Source: Bacteroidales bacterium
GTDB lineage: Bacteria > Bacteroidota > Bacteroidia > Bacteroidales > Lentimicrobiaceae
NCBI GenBank assembly: GCA_016788045.1
Contig: JAEUTG010000012.1
Coordinates: forward strand, 1 to 64,000
DNA: 64,000 bases
Reading direction: 5' to 3'
Part shown: piece by piece, positions 1 to 9,500 of the stretch
Numbering within the stretch: the first letter of the stretch is position 1
Layout: every line of letters starts with the position of its first letter
The notes under the pieces: model-generated
Seen by the model: the letters and a program-made list of their open reading frames with translations, nothing else
The model's database searches: none
Told to the model about the DNA's origin: nothing
Program-made: the position numbers and the translations under genes

Positions 1-14
1 ATTTGCCAGTGTTC

Positions 15-45
15 ATGTTCGTGAAGTTTATTACTCCACGAACAT
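15..45. repeat. 9-bp inverted repeat at the window edge
   Basis: ATGTTCGTG (15-23) and CACGAACAT (37-45) are perfect inverted arms around a 13-nt loop. It lies just beyond the stop of the leftward GHKL ATPase gene, so it could end that transcript, but no clear T-run follows on the minus strand. It may also be a repeat whose partner is outside the window. Confidence 0.45.
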
Positions 46-123
46 ACCAATTCAAATCGTCACGCAGGTAAAATGAGCTGAAAGGCAAGGATTACAAGGA
101 TTTCAAAGAACGTCAATTAACTT

Positions 124-1374
124 TTAGTGGACACTAGTGAATTCATTTATTAATGAATTGAGCATTGGGAAATTATTATTCACTTCTAATAATGGTCCCT
201 TGTTTGACGCTATTCTTTTAAATAGTTGAAATTTATCTTCTCCCTTGCTTGAAGAGAAAATTCTTATATCTCTATTAAAAAATTCTCTTTCCGCTTGTAT
301 TTTTAATTCATCAATGTACTTCTCAAATGCTGCTTTTAGATCATGTGGAATTTCAATCTGAGATTTCGCGACATTCAGATGTAACAAGTGGTCGACACTG
401 TTACCAATGTCAACTCGAAGTCTGGCTAATTGAAGCCGAGGTACTTTCTTAATTAGTCCATTCCAGCCACCAAAATGGATAAGTCTGTCAGCTCTGTATA
501 TATAGATACCTTCCATATCCATCAAGCTTCTATTTTTCGTAGTCCAAATAGAAATACTTTTACTTTCTTCTATACTCTTAGATGGTAGAACAAACCCTTC
601 AATTTTAATTGTGTCTGTACTGAAAATTTTTTGTTTATATTCAATTGGACGGACATCACTCAATTTAGGAAAGGGGTTAAAAGGGGCAATTAATTCGTTG
701 TTGATTCTAATCATTAATGGAGCGGTATTTCGTTCCATGTACCTATGAAACACGATTGATAAATAGTCCGAGGTAACTTCGGATATTTGCTTTTTTAATG
801 CTACTTGCCTATTTCCTTCTTCCAAATAACTTTCAAATTTGTAAAGTCCATTCCAAATTATGATTGTATTAGCTTCAAAATCTTCAAAACGTTTTAAATG
901 ACCTTCACTCAATGAAATATATTGGTGAATTAGCATGTCGATTTCTTCTTGAGTGTTAACTAACAATCTCCATCTGCCAATTTTTTTAAGATAGTTTACG
1001 TCCCATGTCCTACCATTATACAACTTCTTACCTTTCCTTTTTGACAAAACCGTAAAGCATCGCGTTTGTGAAAAAGATGCAGTTTTCATTCCAAGTCCAA
1101 ACCTTCCTAAGTCAAGAGAATTTCTTGTTTGTTCAGGAGAATTACTTGGGAAGTGCATACTTTTCTTAAGTGTCTCCTCATCCATCCCATCTCCATTATC
1201 TGCAATAAATAGAGTAAATGGTTCTTGATCCATTTTGATCAGAACTTCTATTTTATCAGCATTTGCAGAAATGGAATTATCCATTAAATCAGCTAATGAT
1301 GATTCTAAGCTATACCCTTGCTCAGCAATTGATTTAATCAAATACTCAGGGTTTGGAACTGCATCTTCAAACAT
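124..1374 (-). CDS. MORC/MutL-like GHKL ATPase of a restriction-modification operon
   Basis: This 416-residue protein carries the Bergerat (GHKL) ATP-binding fold at its N-terminus. The N-box is around residues 24-40 (LADLMDNS with Asn33), the G1 box is ADNGDGMDE (59-66), and the G2/lid motif is [11 protein letters not shown] (90-100). The remaining ~300 residues resemble the transducer and C-terminal part of MutL/MORC-type ATPases found in bacterial R-M operons. In such systems the ATPase is thought to act as an ATP-gated clamp that couples DNA recognition to nuclease action; that role is inference here. It is the last visible gene of the leftward operon vsr, controller, methyltransferase, ATPase, 26 bp after the methyltransferase stop. 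Another gene could follow outside the window. Base composition is AT-rich, like the rest of the operon. Confidence 0.82.
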   Translation of the reverse strand: MFEDAVPNPEYLIKSIAEQGYSLESSLADLMDNSISANADKIEVLIKMDQEPFTLFIADNGDGMDEETLKKSMHFPSNSPEQTRNSLDLGRFGLGMKTASFSQTRCFTVLSKRKGKKLYNGRTWDVNYLKKIGRWRLLVNTQEEIDMLIHQYISLSEGHLKRFEDFEANTIIIWNGLYKFESYLEEGNRQVALKKQISEVTSDYLSIVFHRYMERNTAPLMIRINNELIAPFNPFPKLSDVRPIEYKQKIFSTDTIKIEGFVLPSKSIEESKSISIWTTKNRSLMDMEGIYIYRADRLIHFGGWNGLIKKVPRLQLARLRVDIGNSVDHLLHLNVAKSQIEIPHDLKAAFEKYIDELKIQAEREFFNRDIRIFSSSKGEDKFQLFKRIASNKGPLLEVNNNFPMLNSLINEFTSVH

Positions 1375-1400
1375 AATTAAATATGGTTGTTATATAATTA

Positions 1401-2657
1401 TTAGAAATTATTAAAAATTATTTTTGCTAATTCAGCTGCCATGAGTGGCGGTACAGCATTCCCAATCTGCTTAAATGCAGCTGTCCTGTTAGTCCCTAGC
1501 TTCATACCTTCAAAATAATAATCATCAGGGAATGACTGCAAGCGTGCGGCTTCCCGCACCGAGATGGATCTGTTCTGATTAATGTCAGGATGGATATAAT
1601 AATGCCCATCTTTTGAAATATGAGCAACAACCGTTTGAGAGAAAGTTAAATCTTGAGCAACAACTTTAAACCGATCAATGAAAGAGTGCCGGTTTTTATG
1701 GGTTTTTAAATCATCTTTAAGGTCATTGTAGTCAAGCCTTTGATGTTGAGTATCCCACTTTTTAATTGCGATCCGGTAAATTTCTTTATCCTGATGTGTG
1801 TGTGGTCTTGCAACATGCTGGGTAAGAATGTCTACTCCGTTACGAATGCCTGTTTTCTCCAGATATTCATTGGTTTCAATTTTATAGCTAACGTATTTGT
1901 CAATTCCTTCACCAGCATTTAATTCAGGAAGATCTTTAAAAATACTTTCAACCTTGAATTCTAAATTTCGTTTTATTGCTTCTATATCATGTAATTTAAT
2001 TTCAAGATCGCTTCTCCAACCGACAATTATTACCCTTTTTCTGTTCTGAAGAACACCGAAGTTTTTGGCAACCAGCGTGAACAGCTTCATTTTATATCCT
2101 TTTTCAAGGAAAAGGACTTCCATATTCCGTAGGTAACCTCCCTTATCTGCCGATTTCAGGCCAAGGACATTTTCAAAAACAAACATCTTTGGTTGGTACT
2201 TTTCCAAGTACCCGGCATATTCAATATATAAATGATTTCTCGGGTCATTTTGCATTCCATCGGCCGATCTGGCTCTGCCAACAAGGGAATAAGCCTGACA
2301 GGGCGGGCCTCCTATTATCAGGTCTACTTTTTTATTACCTAGTTGTTTGGAAATCAGGTTTTGTATTTGGCCATTGTTTTCTTTCCCTATCGGAAGATTT
2401 ATAACACTATTGAGCAAATTATCCGGAACTTCCTGATACAATTGTTCCCTGTTGATTTCACCTTTCAGGTAAGAATAATATATCTCCGCCTTGTTTTCTG
2501 ATTTCAGATAGTGGTAGGCTATTCTTGTTTTTAATGTAAAACAGGCAGCTTCATCCATCTCAACATGGGCAACAGGGATGTAGCCTTCCCTGATAAAACC
2601 TTCAGACAAGCCACCTGCACCGGCAAAAAGATCGATATATCTAATTTTTTTCTTCAT
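1401..2657 (-). CDS. dcm: DNA (cytosine-5-)-methyltransferase
   Basis: This C5-cytosine DNA methyltransferase transfers a methyl group from SAM to C5 of cytosine in its target site. Motif I is DLFAGAGGLSEGF near the N-terminus; motif IV is GGPPCQAYS with the catalytic Cys; motif VI is FENV; motif VIII is QNRKRVIIVG; motif X is QIGNAVPP near the C-terminus. The target-recognition region lies between VIII and X (roughly residues 220-370), so specificity cannot be read. I chose the ATG at 2657 because it places motif I about 10 residues in, as is usual; an in-frame ATG at 2672 would add five residues. The gene overlaps the end of the controller gene by 17 nt, indicating translational coupling. 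A Vsr gene in the same operon fits an m5C enzyme. Confidence 0.93.
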   Translation of the reverse strand: MKKKIRYIDLFAGAGGLSEGFIREGYIPVAHVEMDEAACFTLKTRIAYHYLKSENKAEIYYSYLKGEINREQLYQEVPDNLLNSVINLPIGKENNGQIQNLISKQLGNKKVDLIIGGPPCQAYSLVGRARSADGMQNDPRNHLYIEYAGYLEKYQPKMFVFENVLGLKSADKGGYLRNMEVLFLEKGYKMKLFTLVAKNFGVLQNRKRVIIVGWRSDLEIKLHDIEAIKRNLEFKVESIFKDLPELNAGEGIDKYVSYKIETNEYLEKTGIRNGVDILTQHVARPHTHQDKEIYRIAIKKWDTQHQRLDYNDLKDDLKTHKNRHSFIDRFKVVAQDLTFSQTVVAHISKDGHYYIHPDINQNRSISVREAARLQSFPDDYYFEGMKLGTNRTAAFKQIGNAVPPLMAAELAKIIFNNF

Positions 2658-2874
2658 TGAACATGCTGTCATTGAAAAAATCGGATAATCTCATCTTAAG
2701 CCCATCTGCCACAATCTTTTCCAGGTTCTTTACAGTTATATTTCTCTTACCGTTTTCAACATAATTCATATAGGTACGATCAACACCTGCCTGCCATGCC
2801 AGTTGCTCCTGCTTAAGATTCTGTTTCTCTCTCAGCTCTTTGATTCTGAGTCCGATTTTTATCTGGATTAGCAT
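2641..2874 (-). CDS. XRE-family controller-like regulator of the R-M operon
   Basis: A 77-residue single-domain helix-turn-helix protein (IKELREKQNLKQEQLAWQAG, then VDRTYMNYVENGKRN) of the Cro/C1 type. Size, fold and position directly ahead of a methyltransferase match the C (controller) proteins of type II R-M systems, which bind a palindromic operator at their own promoter and time expression of the operon. The open frame extends upstream to a GTG at 2922, but that stretch would encode the operator palindrome itself. The ATG at 2874 gives a normal-sized HTH protein and has a -7 element just upstream, so I prefer it. The 3' end overlaps the methyltransferase start. Autoregulation through the 33-bp palindrome at 2891-2923 is inferred. 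Confidence 0.82.
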   Translation of the reverse strand: MLIQIKIGLRIKELREKQNLKQEQLAWQAGVDRTYMNYVENGKRNITVKNLEKIVADGLKMRLSDFFNDSMFNEEKN

Positions 2875-2877
2875 ATT

Positions 2878-2885
2878 CAAAATTA
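2878..2885 (-). promoter_or_regulatory. -7 element for the controller-methyltransferase-ATPase transcript
   Basis: On the minus strand TAATTTTG matches the Bacteroidota -7 consensus TAnnTTTG and ends 3 nt before the chosen ATG at 2874. Transcription would start at or next to the start codon, giving a leaderless or nearly leaderless mRNA. The place expected for the -33 box falls inside the adjacent palindrome. Confidence 0.45.
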
Positions 2886-2890
2886 GTTTG

Positions 2891-2923
2891 CGTGACATAT
2901 AGTACATTGTACTATATGTCACG
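2891..2923. promoter_or_regulatory. 33-bp perfect palindrome, probable controller operator (C-box)
   Basis: Sixteen-base arms (CGTGACATATAGTACA and its exact complement) flank a single central T. It lies between the vsr stop and the controller start, a few bases upstream of a -7 element. A perfect palindrome at this place ahead of an XRE controller gene is what R-M C-boxes look like. Overlap with the expected -33 region would let bound protein activate or block RNA polymerase. Confidence 0.75.
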
Positions 2924-2957
2924 TTGATTTATGTTAAATATGATTCAGGGAAATAGT

Positions 2958-3374
2958 TTACCTGATTATTTTTTCAATCAGGTCAGAAAGGGTTTTTTCT
3001 TTTAAGGAAGGTTTCAATATGCACTCCCACAGAACGATAACACGCCAGTTTTCTTTGATCAGCAGGTCATGATTCTTTAAGTCGTTCTCTTTATTCCTTT
3101 TGATTTTTTCTAGCCACCAATCAGTTCTGGTTTGTGGAATCACGAAGTATTTGCATCCCTCATGTCCATGCCAGAAGCACCCTTGAATGAATATCACTGT
3201 TCTGTATTTCGGAAGTACAATATCTGGTTTTCCGGGTAGATTATTAACATGGATGCGGTATCTGAACCCTTGCGCAAAGAGAAATTTCCTGACAATGATC
3301 TCAGGTTTGGTATTCTTACCTTTAATCCTGCTCATGTTGTAGCTTCTTACAGAAGGAGAGTGAACATCTGCCAT
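2958..3374 (-). CDS. vsr: Very short patch repair (Vsr) endonuclease
   Basis: A 138-residue Vsr mismatch endonuclease. It nicks next to the T of T:G mismatches that arise when 5-methylcytosine deaminates, starting repair back to C:G. Diagnostic stretches are the N-terminal MADVHSPSVRSYNMSRIKGK, KNTKPE, LPGKPDIVLP (carrying the catalytic Asp), FIQGCFWHGHEGC (zinc and catalytic His/Cys positions) and a TDWWLEKI segment. Length is typical. The first ATG is right, because the opening residues match family N-termini. It precedes the controller gene and probably has its own promoter (3379-3410), so it can be made independently of the palindrome-controlled genes. Confidence 0.95.
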   Translation of the reverse strand: MADVHSPSVRSYNMSRIKGKNTKPEIIVRKFLFAQGFRYRIHVNNLPGKPDIVLPKYRTVIFIQGCFWHGHEGCKYFVIPQTRTDWWLEKIKRNKENDLKNHDLLIKENWRVIVLWECILKPSLKEKTLSDLIEKIIR

Positions 3375-3378
3375 GTTA

Positions 3379-3410
3379 CAAAGCTATTATTAATATCTTT
3401 CCGAATACAA
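3379..3410 (-). promoter_or_regulatory. Candidate promoter of vsr (leaderless)
   Basis: On the minus strand a TTG (3410-3408) lies 21 nt before TAGCTTTG (3386-3379), which fits the Bacteroidota -33/-7 pattern. The -7 box ends 4 nt before the vsr ATG, so the transcript would begin at about the start codon. Confidence 0.5.
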
Positions 3411-3668
3411 TGATATAATGCTTACTCTTGCAGTCTAGATTAAGCAACTGTATAGCGCACAATTATAGGTTGTTAAAATACTATCCGTATTAGTAAAATT
3501 TAATTACCAGTTCAATCTATTCGGAATTAATGTTAAACATTTGTTAATAATCTTGATATTACCAACATTTTAGTAAATACTATGTTATTGTCATCTGATT
3601 TATATTCCACAAGACTGTTTAAAACATTTTTGTTGCAGCTTTCGATTTAGAAATTTAATTCTATTTCA

Positions 3669-4505
3669 ATGAAAAACAGTTTTCGAAGTAGTAAGTTGAT
3701 TACATGTCTATTTCTTTTAATGGTAGGTCCTTTATACTCACAGGATAAGGGAGAAACTGTAAATGTTTATATAGTAACAGATGTCGGGTTTACATCTTCC
3801 GTGAACGATAACAGGAAGCAATCAAGTCCTGGCGTAGGTTCAATAGGACTTAAATTTGAACAAGGGAAAATATTCGGTGAGGTAAGTTTTACAGTGTACT
3901 CTCAGAATGAAGAAGTATTGACCAGTGATCCTTTTGAGTATAAATTATTTGGAACTAATCTGCTGCTACCAGAGAATAACTCTGGAAATATTAGTAATTT
4001 TTCTTTTCTGTTTGGTACTGAAAGTTTTTTTAGTTCTGAAGAATGGTCTGATAAACATCCCTTCTTAAATAGTATTACAAAGAAGTTTGGTGTGTATGGC
4101 TACTTCAGTGTTAATAATACGACATGGGAGAAAGATTCACTTGTTACTCCGATTACGATAAATTCCTTTGGATTAAATTTAACCTACACAATTCTGGATA
4201 TAGAATTGGCAAATGAAGGTGCTGAACGGATTAAATTAATGGTATTTGGAGGGCTTACTGCCAGAAGAATGGGCGGTGATTATGCTTTGGATTCTAATGT
4301 TCTGATTCGAAAGCACTTTATTGGTACTGAGAAGATAGGATTTAATGGTACATTATTGGGTTGTAGACTTGAGATTGGAAAATTTTATGGTGAAATGGGG
4401 CTTCCTTGGTTCTCAAGAAAAGATAATATTGCTGGTTTCAGCGGTAATCAACCAGTTATAAGTTTAGGATTAAAAGCAGATTTAAATATTGCGGCAAAGA
4501 AATAA
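3669..4505 (+). CDS. Secreted/outer-membrane protein of unknown function
   Basis: A 278-residue protein with a Sec signal peptide (basic MKNSFRSSK, hydrophobic LITCLFLLMVG, cleavage near PLYSQ). The mature part is rich in alternating polar/hydrophobic segments and Gly/aromatic residues (for example KFGVYGYFSV, INSFGLNLTYTI, GTLLGCRLEIG), which suggests a small outer-membrane beta-barrel or a barrel-like surface protein. I recognise no named family. It is transcribed away from the R-M operon, with a 294-bp AT-rich divergent spacer. It shares the low GC of that operon and stands out from everything to its right, so it may belong to the same acquired segment. No T9SS sorting domain or lipobox is present. 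Confidence 0.7.
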   Translation: MKNSFRSSKLITCLFLLMVGPLYSQDKGETVNVYIVTDVGFTSSVNDNRKQSSPGVGSIGLKFEQGKIFGEVSFTVYSQNEEVLTSDPFEYKLFGTNLLLPENNSGNISNFSFLFGTESFFSSEEWSDKHPFLNSITKKFGVYGYFSVNNTTWEKDSLVTPITINSFGLNLTYTILDIELANEGAERIKLMVFGGLTARRMGGDYALDSNVLIRKHFIGTEKIGFNGTLLGCRLEIGKFYGEMGLPWFSRKDNIAGFSGNQPVISLGLKADLNIAAKK

Positions 4506-4911
4506 TAGAGAAATTTCTCTCAGGAACCAGTCTTGTTTTGAAACTACTTTTGAAGTTTACATCTTTCTCTGAAATGCAGTAATCGAATCTCAATAAATTA
4601 TGTTTCCAATCTTACCCTACCTTTTCAAGTCCGATATTCCTGTCATTTCCCTTGCATAGCCAACCCAAACCCACTACCTTTCCCACAAAAATATCTCATT
4701 TTCTGATTTTTCCCCGCACTTATTCATCAAAACCCTGCGCCGGAAAACTTTTTCCGGTCATCGAACCATTCTGCCAGCGAAGGGCATGCTGATTCTGCAT
4801 CTTTACGGGGCGGGCTGCGATGGGAGGTCTTTTATGCTAAACGGTTCTGTTCACCGGAAGTCAGGTTGGGGGTATACACGAATGGGCGCAGGTGTATTAA
4901 GTGAGGTTGGT
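4506..4911. other. Intergenic stretch without a recognisable gene
   Basis: About 400 bp between the orphan secreted protein and repeat island A. It begins with the 14-bp palindrome AGAGAAATTTCTCT (4507-4520), possibly part of a transcript end. Composition shifts from AT-rich to mixed around 4.6-4.8 kb, which may mark the right edge of the acquired segment. I see no gene or RNA. Confidence 0.5.
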
Positions 4912-5171
4912 AGCACGCGCCTGGAGTAGCGCGCCAACGGGGGCACGCGCCTGCCTGTCTGTCTGCCGCATTCAGGCTGACAGGCAGACAAGTCGGGGGA
5001 GGAGCGCCTACCGGGAAATTCCCGGTGGTCGAGCGGAGCCGAGACCATCCGGTTCCAGAGGTAAAGCTGGAGGCACGCGCCTGCCTGTCTGCTGGTCACA
5101 GACAGGCAGACAAGTCAGGAGACGCGCGCCAACGGGGTTGCGCGCGCCAACGGGGACGTGCGCCAACGGGG
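4912..5171 (+). repeat. Palindromic repeat island A
   Basis: A composite of short elements. In order: a hairpin of the CTGCCTGTCTG/CAGACAGGCAG type (about 4949-4991), a GCGCGCC spacer, the core with palindrome CCGGGAAATTCCCGG followed by GGTCGAGCGGAGCCGAGACC (5011-5061), a second CTGCCTGTCTG hairpin (about 5080-5115), and repeats of GCGCGCCAACGGGG up to 5171. The same parts recur in the same order and orientation in islands B, C and D, and the hairpin also in E. It lies between convergent genes. The pattern is REP/BIME-like; no coding potential is evident. Confidence 0.85.
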
Positions 5172-5181
5172 ATTCGTAACG

Positions 5182-5733
5182 CTATTGGCCGGTTTTATAC
5201 GTTAGCTTGTCAGAGTAAAATAATCCGCTGAAAACCACACCCAGCACCTTGTACCTTACTTCGCCCTGGATGACGTTCCCATCCAGTTTGGTAATGGTAC
5301 AAAAGTAGTCCTCCGCTTGTTCAGTGGCATACAACACCTGAGGATATCCGCCGGTAGCTGCATATTTGTGGAAATATCCGACGCTTACCCCCAGATCTCT
5401 GGCATGAAAAGGATCGACGATGTAATGCTTTTTGTTCAGTTTCAGGGTTGCCGTGTCGTTGGCATAAAAATCAATCTGAATACCACCATTTTGCGGAACC
5501 GTGGATATTACGCTTAACTGCTGGTGTGCAAGCGGATAATTCCAGTAGGTGCTGAAGTTGGTAATGTATATTTCAGCAATATCAATGATGGTGTCCCGCC
5601 CATCCATCGTGGCAACGATCTTGTTAAGCTTATAGTCACCATCCTCAACATTCTCATCGTTCTTTTTGTCACAGGATAACAAGGACAGAAGGATTGCACA
5701 TAGACTGATGGTCAACATAAATTTTGTTTTCAT
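5182..5733 (-). CDS. Lipoprotein of unknown function
   Basis: A 183-residue lipoprotein: the signal peptide MKTKFMLTISLCAILLSLLS ends in an LLSC lipobox, followed by charged residues (DKKNDENVEDGDYK) typical of a tether. The mature part (about 160 residues) has beta-rich segments and no recognised catalytic motif. It is probably anchored in the outer or inner membrane facing the periplasm or surface. The gene stops only about 10 bp from repeat island A and its upstream region runs into island B, so it sits alone between two direct repeats. Its family is not recognised. Confidence 0.75.
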   Translation of the reverse strand: MKTKFMLTISLCAILLSLLSCDKKNDENVEDGDYKLNKIVATMDGRDTIIDIAEIYITNFSTYWNYPLAHQQLSVISTVPQNGGIQIDFYANDTATLKLNKKHYIVDPFHARDLGVSVGYFHKYAATGGYPQVLYATEQAEDYFCTITKLDGNVIQGEVRYKVLGVVFSGLFYSDKLTYKTGQ

Positions 5734-5900
5734 AACAAGTGAGATTTGAGGTGAATAAATAAGCCTGGGTTAGTGACCCTCATCAATAAGTAAAGGTATT
5801 GAGGCGTTTTTCATAAGTCAATCACACGTTCGTGTGAATCTTTGCTGGTTCCTGAGTAGATATTCAGCCCTGGGCGCATTCGTTCAGGGAAAGGTGTGAG

Positions 5901-6107
5901 GCATGGGCCTGCCTGTCTGCCTGTCTGTCTGCCGCATTCAGGCAGACAGGCAAACAAGTCGGGGGACGCGCGCCAACCGGGAAATTCCCGGTGGTCGAGC
6001 GGAGCCGAGACCATCCGGTTCCAGAGGTAAGGCAGGGGGCACGCGACTGAGACTTCGCGCCAACGGGGGTCAGGAGACGCGCACCAACGGGGGACGCGCG
6101 ACAACGG
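5901..6107 (+). repeat. Palindromic repeat island B
   Basis: Same composition as island A: a CTGCCTGTCTG hairpin (about 5909-5953), then the CCGGGAAATTCCCGG plus GGTCGAGCGGAGCCGAGACC core (5977-6027), then several degenerate GCGCGCCAACGGGG units. The second hairpin is missing. It lies between two divergently transcribed genes. Confidence 0.85.
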
Positions 6108-6120
6108 ATGGTTTGTTTCT

Positions 6121-6183
6121 GGAAATTGGAAATTAGAAATTAGAAATTAGAAATTGGTAATTGGAAATTAGAAATTAGAAACT
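6121..6183. repeat. Heptanucleotide tandem repeat (GAAATTA type)
   Basis: Nine consecutive 7-bp units, mostly AGAAATT or GGAAATT with one GGTAATT variant, directly next to repeat island B. A second heptamer tract of similar sequence is at 32731-32779. Confidence 0.8.
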
Positions 6184-6500
6184 CAACCTTTGCTCCGGGT
6201 CCGATACCCCAACTTTTAACCTTCATTTAACACCGAATCCTTGCAGTCTCCGGTTTTAATATCTGCTTAACAAAGCAGGCCGGAAAACAGGTGTTTTCAA
6301 CTGAACTCAAAAAGGCTGCCAATCAACATCTATGGGATAGATTTACTTAGTTATATTCAATGTACCTGATTCAATATCAGTAGTATATAAAATTGTTCAG
6401 AACAATCTCTGATTTCATCAAGAGGTAATACGGGTTTCATCGCTTTTTAATATTCAGGGCTGAATTTTGGGATACCATTTAACCCAAAACATATTATATT
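6184..6500. other. Upstream region of the phosphatase gene
   Basis: About 317 bp of mixed to AT-rich sequence that should hold the promoter of the large phosphatase gene. I find no clear TAnnTTTG box with a suitable -33 element and no RNA gene. Confidence 0.4.
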
Positions 6501-9500
6501 ATGGTAACAAGAAACTTTACTTTAAGAGCCATTACCTTATTGATGGTAATCGCTTTCGCACTGCCATGGCTGGCCCATGGGCAGAGCGCCCCGCCCAGAA
6601 ACATCATCATCCTGATCAGTGATGGCTGGGGAATCAACCACATCAAATCGACCAACTACTGGCAGGGAGTGCCGAATGCCTCCTTCCAGAATTTTCCGGT
6701 GCAGTACTTTATGAGTACTTACCAGGGAACTCAGGTAAATCCTTCTCCCAATCCATCGCTGAGTGGTTTCGGAACCGGTTACAACTCAACCAAAGCCTGG
6801 ACCGATGCATCTTTTGCCAACAAAGACATGACCGACTCTGCTCCGGCAGCAACAACCATGGCTTCGGGAACAAAATCAGCCAACTCGGCCATCGGAGTGG
6901 ATGCCTTTGCACAGAATGTTGAACTGATTACCGAAAGGGCCAACGCCATCGGTAAAGCTTCGGGTGTTGTTACCACAGTGCAATGGTCACATGCGACTCC
7001 TGCCGGTTATTCAACCCACAACATCAACCGCAACAATTATTCGCAGATTGCGCTAACCATGCTGCTCGATTCCAAACTTTCGGTGATCATGGGCTGCGGT
7101 CATCCCCTCTATGATGACAACTCTAACCTGAGAAGCAGTGGGTTTAATTATACTTATGTTGGTGGTCAGGCAACCTGGGATACCCTTGTTGCCGGAAGCA
7201 ATACCTTCAGCATCCCCAGCATCACCGGCCGTTCATTCCCGCAGGACATTACCGGCGACGGCATCTCTGATCCCTGGACCCTGATTCAGGACAGCCTCGA
7301 TTTTGAGAACCTGGCTTCAGCCACCAATCTGACTTTCGGAACCCGCATCGTGGGAACTGCCAAGTGTGCCACCACTACCAATCAGTCGAGGACCAAGGTA
7401 AACAACCTGCCGTTTGCCGACCCGATGAACGACAACGTTCCTTCGCTGATGACCATGTCGAAAGGTGCCTTGAATGTGTTGAATACCAATCCCAACGGAT
7501 TTGTGCTGATGATTGAAGGCGGAGCCATTGACTGGGCAGCACATGCCAACGACATTGCACGCGTGATTGAAGAACAGACCGAGTTTAACCATACCGTTGA
7601 TTCGGTGATCGCCTGGGTGGAAGCCAACGGCGGATGGGAGCAGAACCTGGTGATTGTGACCGGAGACCACGAATGCGGTTATCTTACCGGCCCCAACTAC
7701 CCCGGAACTGACCTTGTTGCCAACTACGACGTGGTTGACAACGGCGCCGGCGTACTGCCCGGATACAAATTCAACAGCGGAAACCACACCAATACCCTGA
7801 TCCCGATTTACGCCAAAGGAAGCGGCAGCGAACTGTTCCACGGTCATGCCGATGAAATTGATTATAAATTCGGATACTACATCGACAATACCGAACTGGG
7901 TATCGTTTGCAAGGACTTATTCAGCACACAGGCGCCGGTTACACCGAAGAATGTGATCTATATGATCAGCGATGGTATGGGCTACAACCAGCTGAAAGCT
8001 GCCAGTTATTTCAACGGCCTGACAGCACAGCCATACGAAAACCAGCTTGGCATGGAATTTCTGAAAACTGCCATGGCTACGAATGTTGGCAAGACCACCA
8101 ACGCTGTTCCCGGTTCACCTGGAAACAGAAACGATTACGACAGCTGGTACAATTCAAAGAATGCCTGGACCGACTCCACATTCGTGAAGTTCAAACCTAC
8201 CGATTCAGCCCCTGCGGCTACCACCATGTATTCTGGTAAAAAGACTGCAAACAATATCATTGGTATGGATTATCTGGGCAATCCGCTAGAGAATTTCGGT
8301 GACAAGGCCTATGAGGCCGGTAAATCCATCGGTGTTATCAGTACTGTTCAGTTTGCCCATGCTACACCTGCCGCATTTGCAGCCCACAACATCAGCCGCA
8401 ACAACTACGCAGCCATCGCCAATGAAATGCTGATCAACTCAAAATGCAGCGTCATTATGGGCTGCGGTGCCCCGGATTTTGATGACAACGGGAACCCGAA
8501 AACCCCGACCAATTACAATTATGTAGGTGGTCTTTCTACCTGGAATGAACTGCTGGCCGGCGGAACCACCACGTTTACCGCATCAGTAAACGGCAACAGC
8601 ACCGTGCAGGATATCAATGGCGACGGCAACCCCGATGCCTGGACACTGATCCGCGACAGCATCGAATTTGCAGCAATGGGCAGTGGAAGCACCCCGGTAA
8701 GGGTACTTGGTATTCCCAAAGTAGCATCTACCCTTCAGCAGGGCAGGTCACGCAGTGGCAACCCGATGGCTTATGAAGTACCGTTCAACGACAATATGCC
8801 CACCCTTGCCGATATGACAAAGGCAACCATCAACGTACTTGACAACAATGCCAATGGTTTCGCCATGGTGATTGAAGGTGGTGCCATCGACTGGGCTGGT
8901 CACGCCAACCAGATGGACCGTACCATTGAAGAGCAGCATGATTTCGACATGGCCGTTCAGGCTGTGATAGATTGGGTGAATGCCAACAGCAGCTGGGATG
9001 AAACCCTCCTGCTCATTACCGGTGACCATGAGTGCGGTTACCTTGTAGGTCCGGATTATACCAATGCCAACCTGATCAATGGTTACGACATCATCAACAA
9101 TGGCGCAGGCAGCCATCCTACAGGAAAATTCCTTTCCGGTGACCACACCAATCAGCTGTTGCCGTTATTCATTCACGGTGCCGGCGCTTCGAATTTCGCC
9201 AAATACAGCACCAACCTCGATAAAGTACGCGGTTCTTACATGCAGAACTCTGAAACCGGTGCCGGAATCATGGAACTGTTGAGCGTACTTCCTGCCGCTG
9301 GTCCTTCCATCATTCCCGGAAGCATTGCCAATACCTGGACGGGTGCAGTCAGCAGCAACTGGTTTGATGCAGCCAACTGGGCCAACAGCACAGTTCCCGA
9401 TGCCACCACCGGTGTAACCATCCCCGGTTCTGTGGTCAACTTCCCCGAACTTACTGCCTCTGCAACCGTTGCCAGCCTCACCCTTGAGAATGGCGCTATG

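Noticed and set aside
4851..6136. Several open frames of 60-97 codons across islands A and B
   Set aside because: They run through palindromic repeats; the same repeat yields similar proteins in all islands and on both strands. No sign of selection on codons.
7317..7847. 176-codon frame antisense to the phosphatase
   Set aside because: It mirrors conserved phosphatase codons; the coding strand carries clear motifs.
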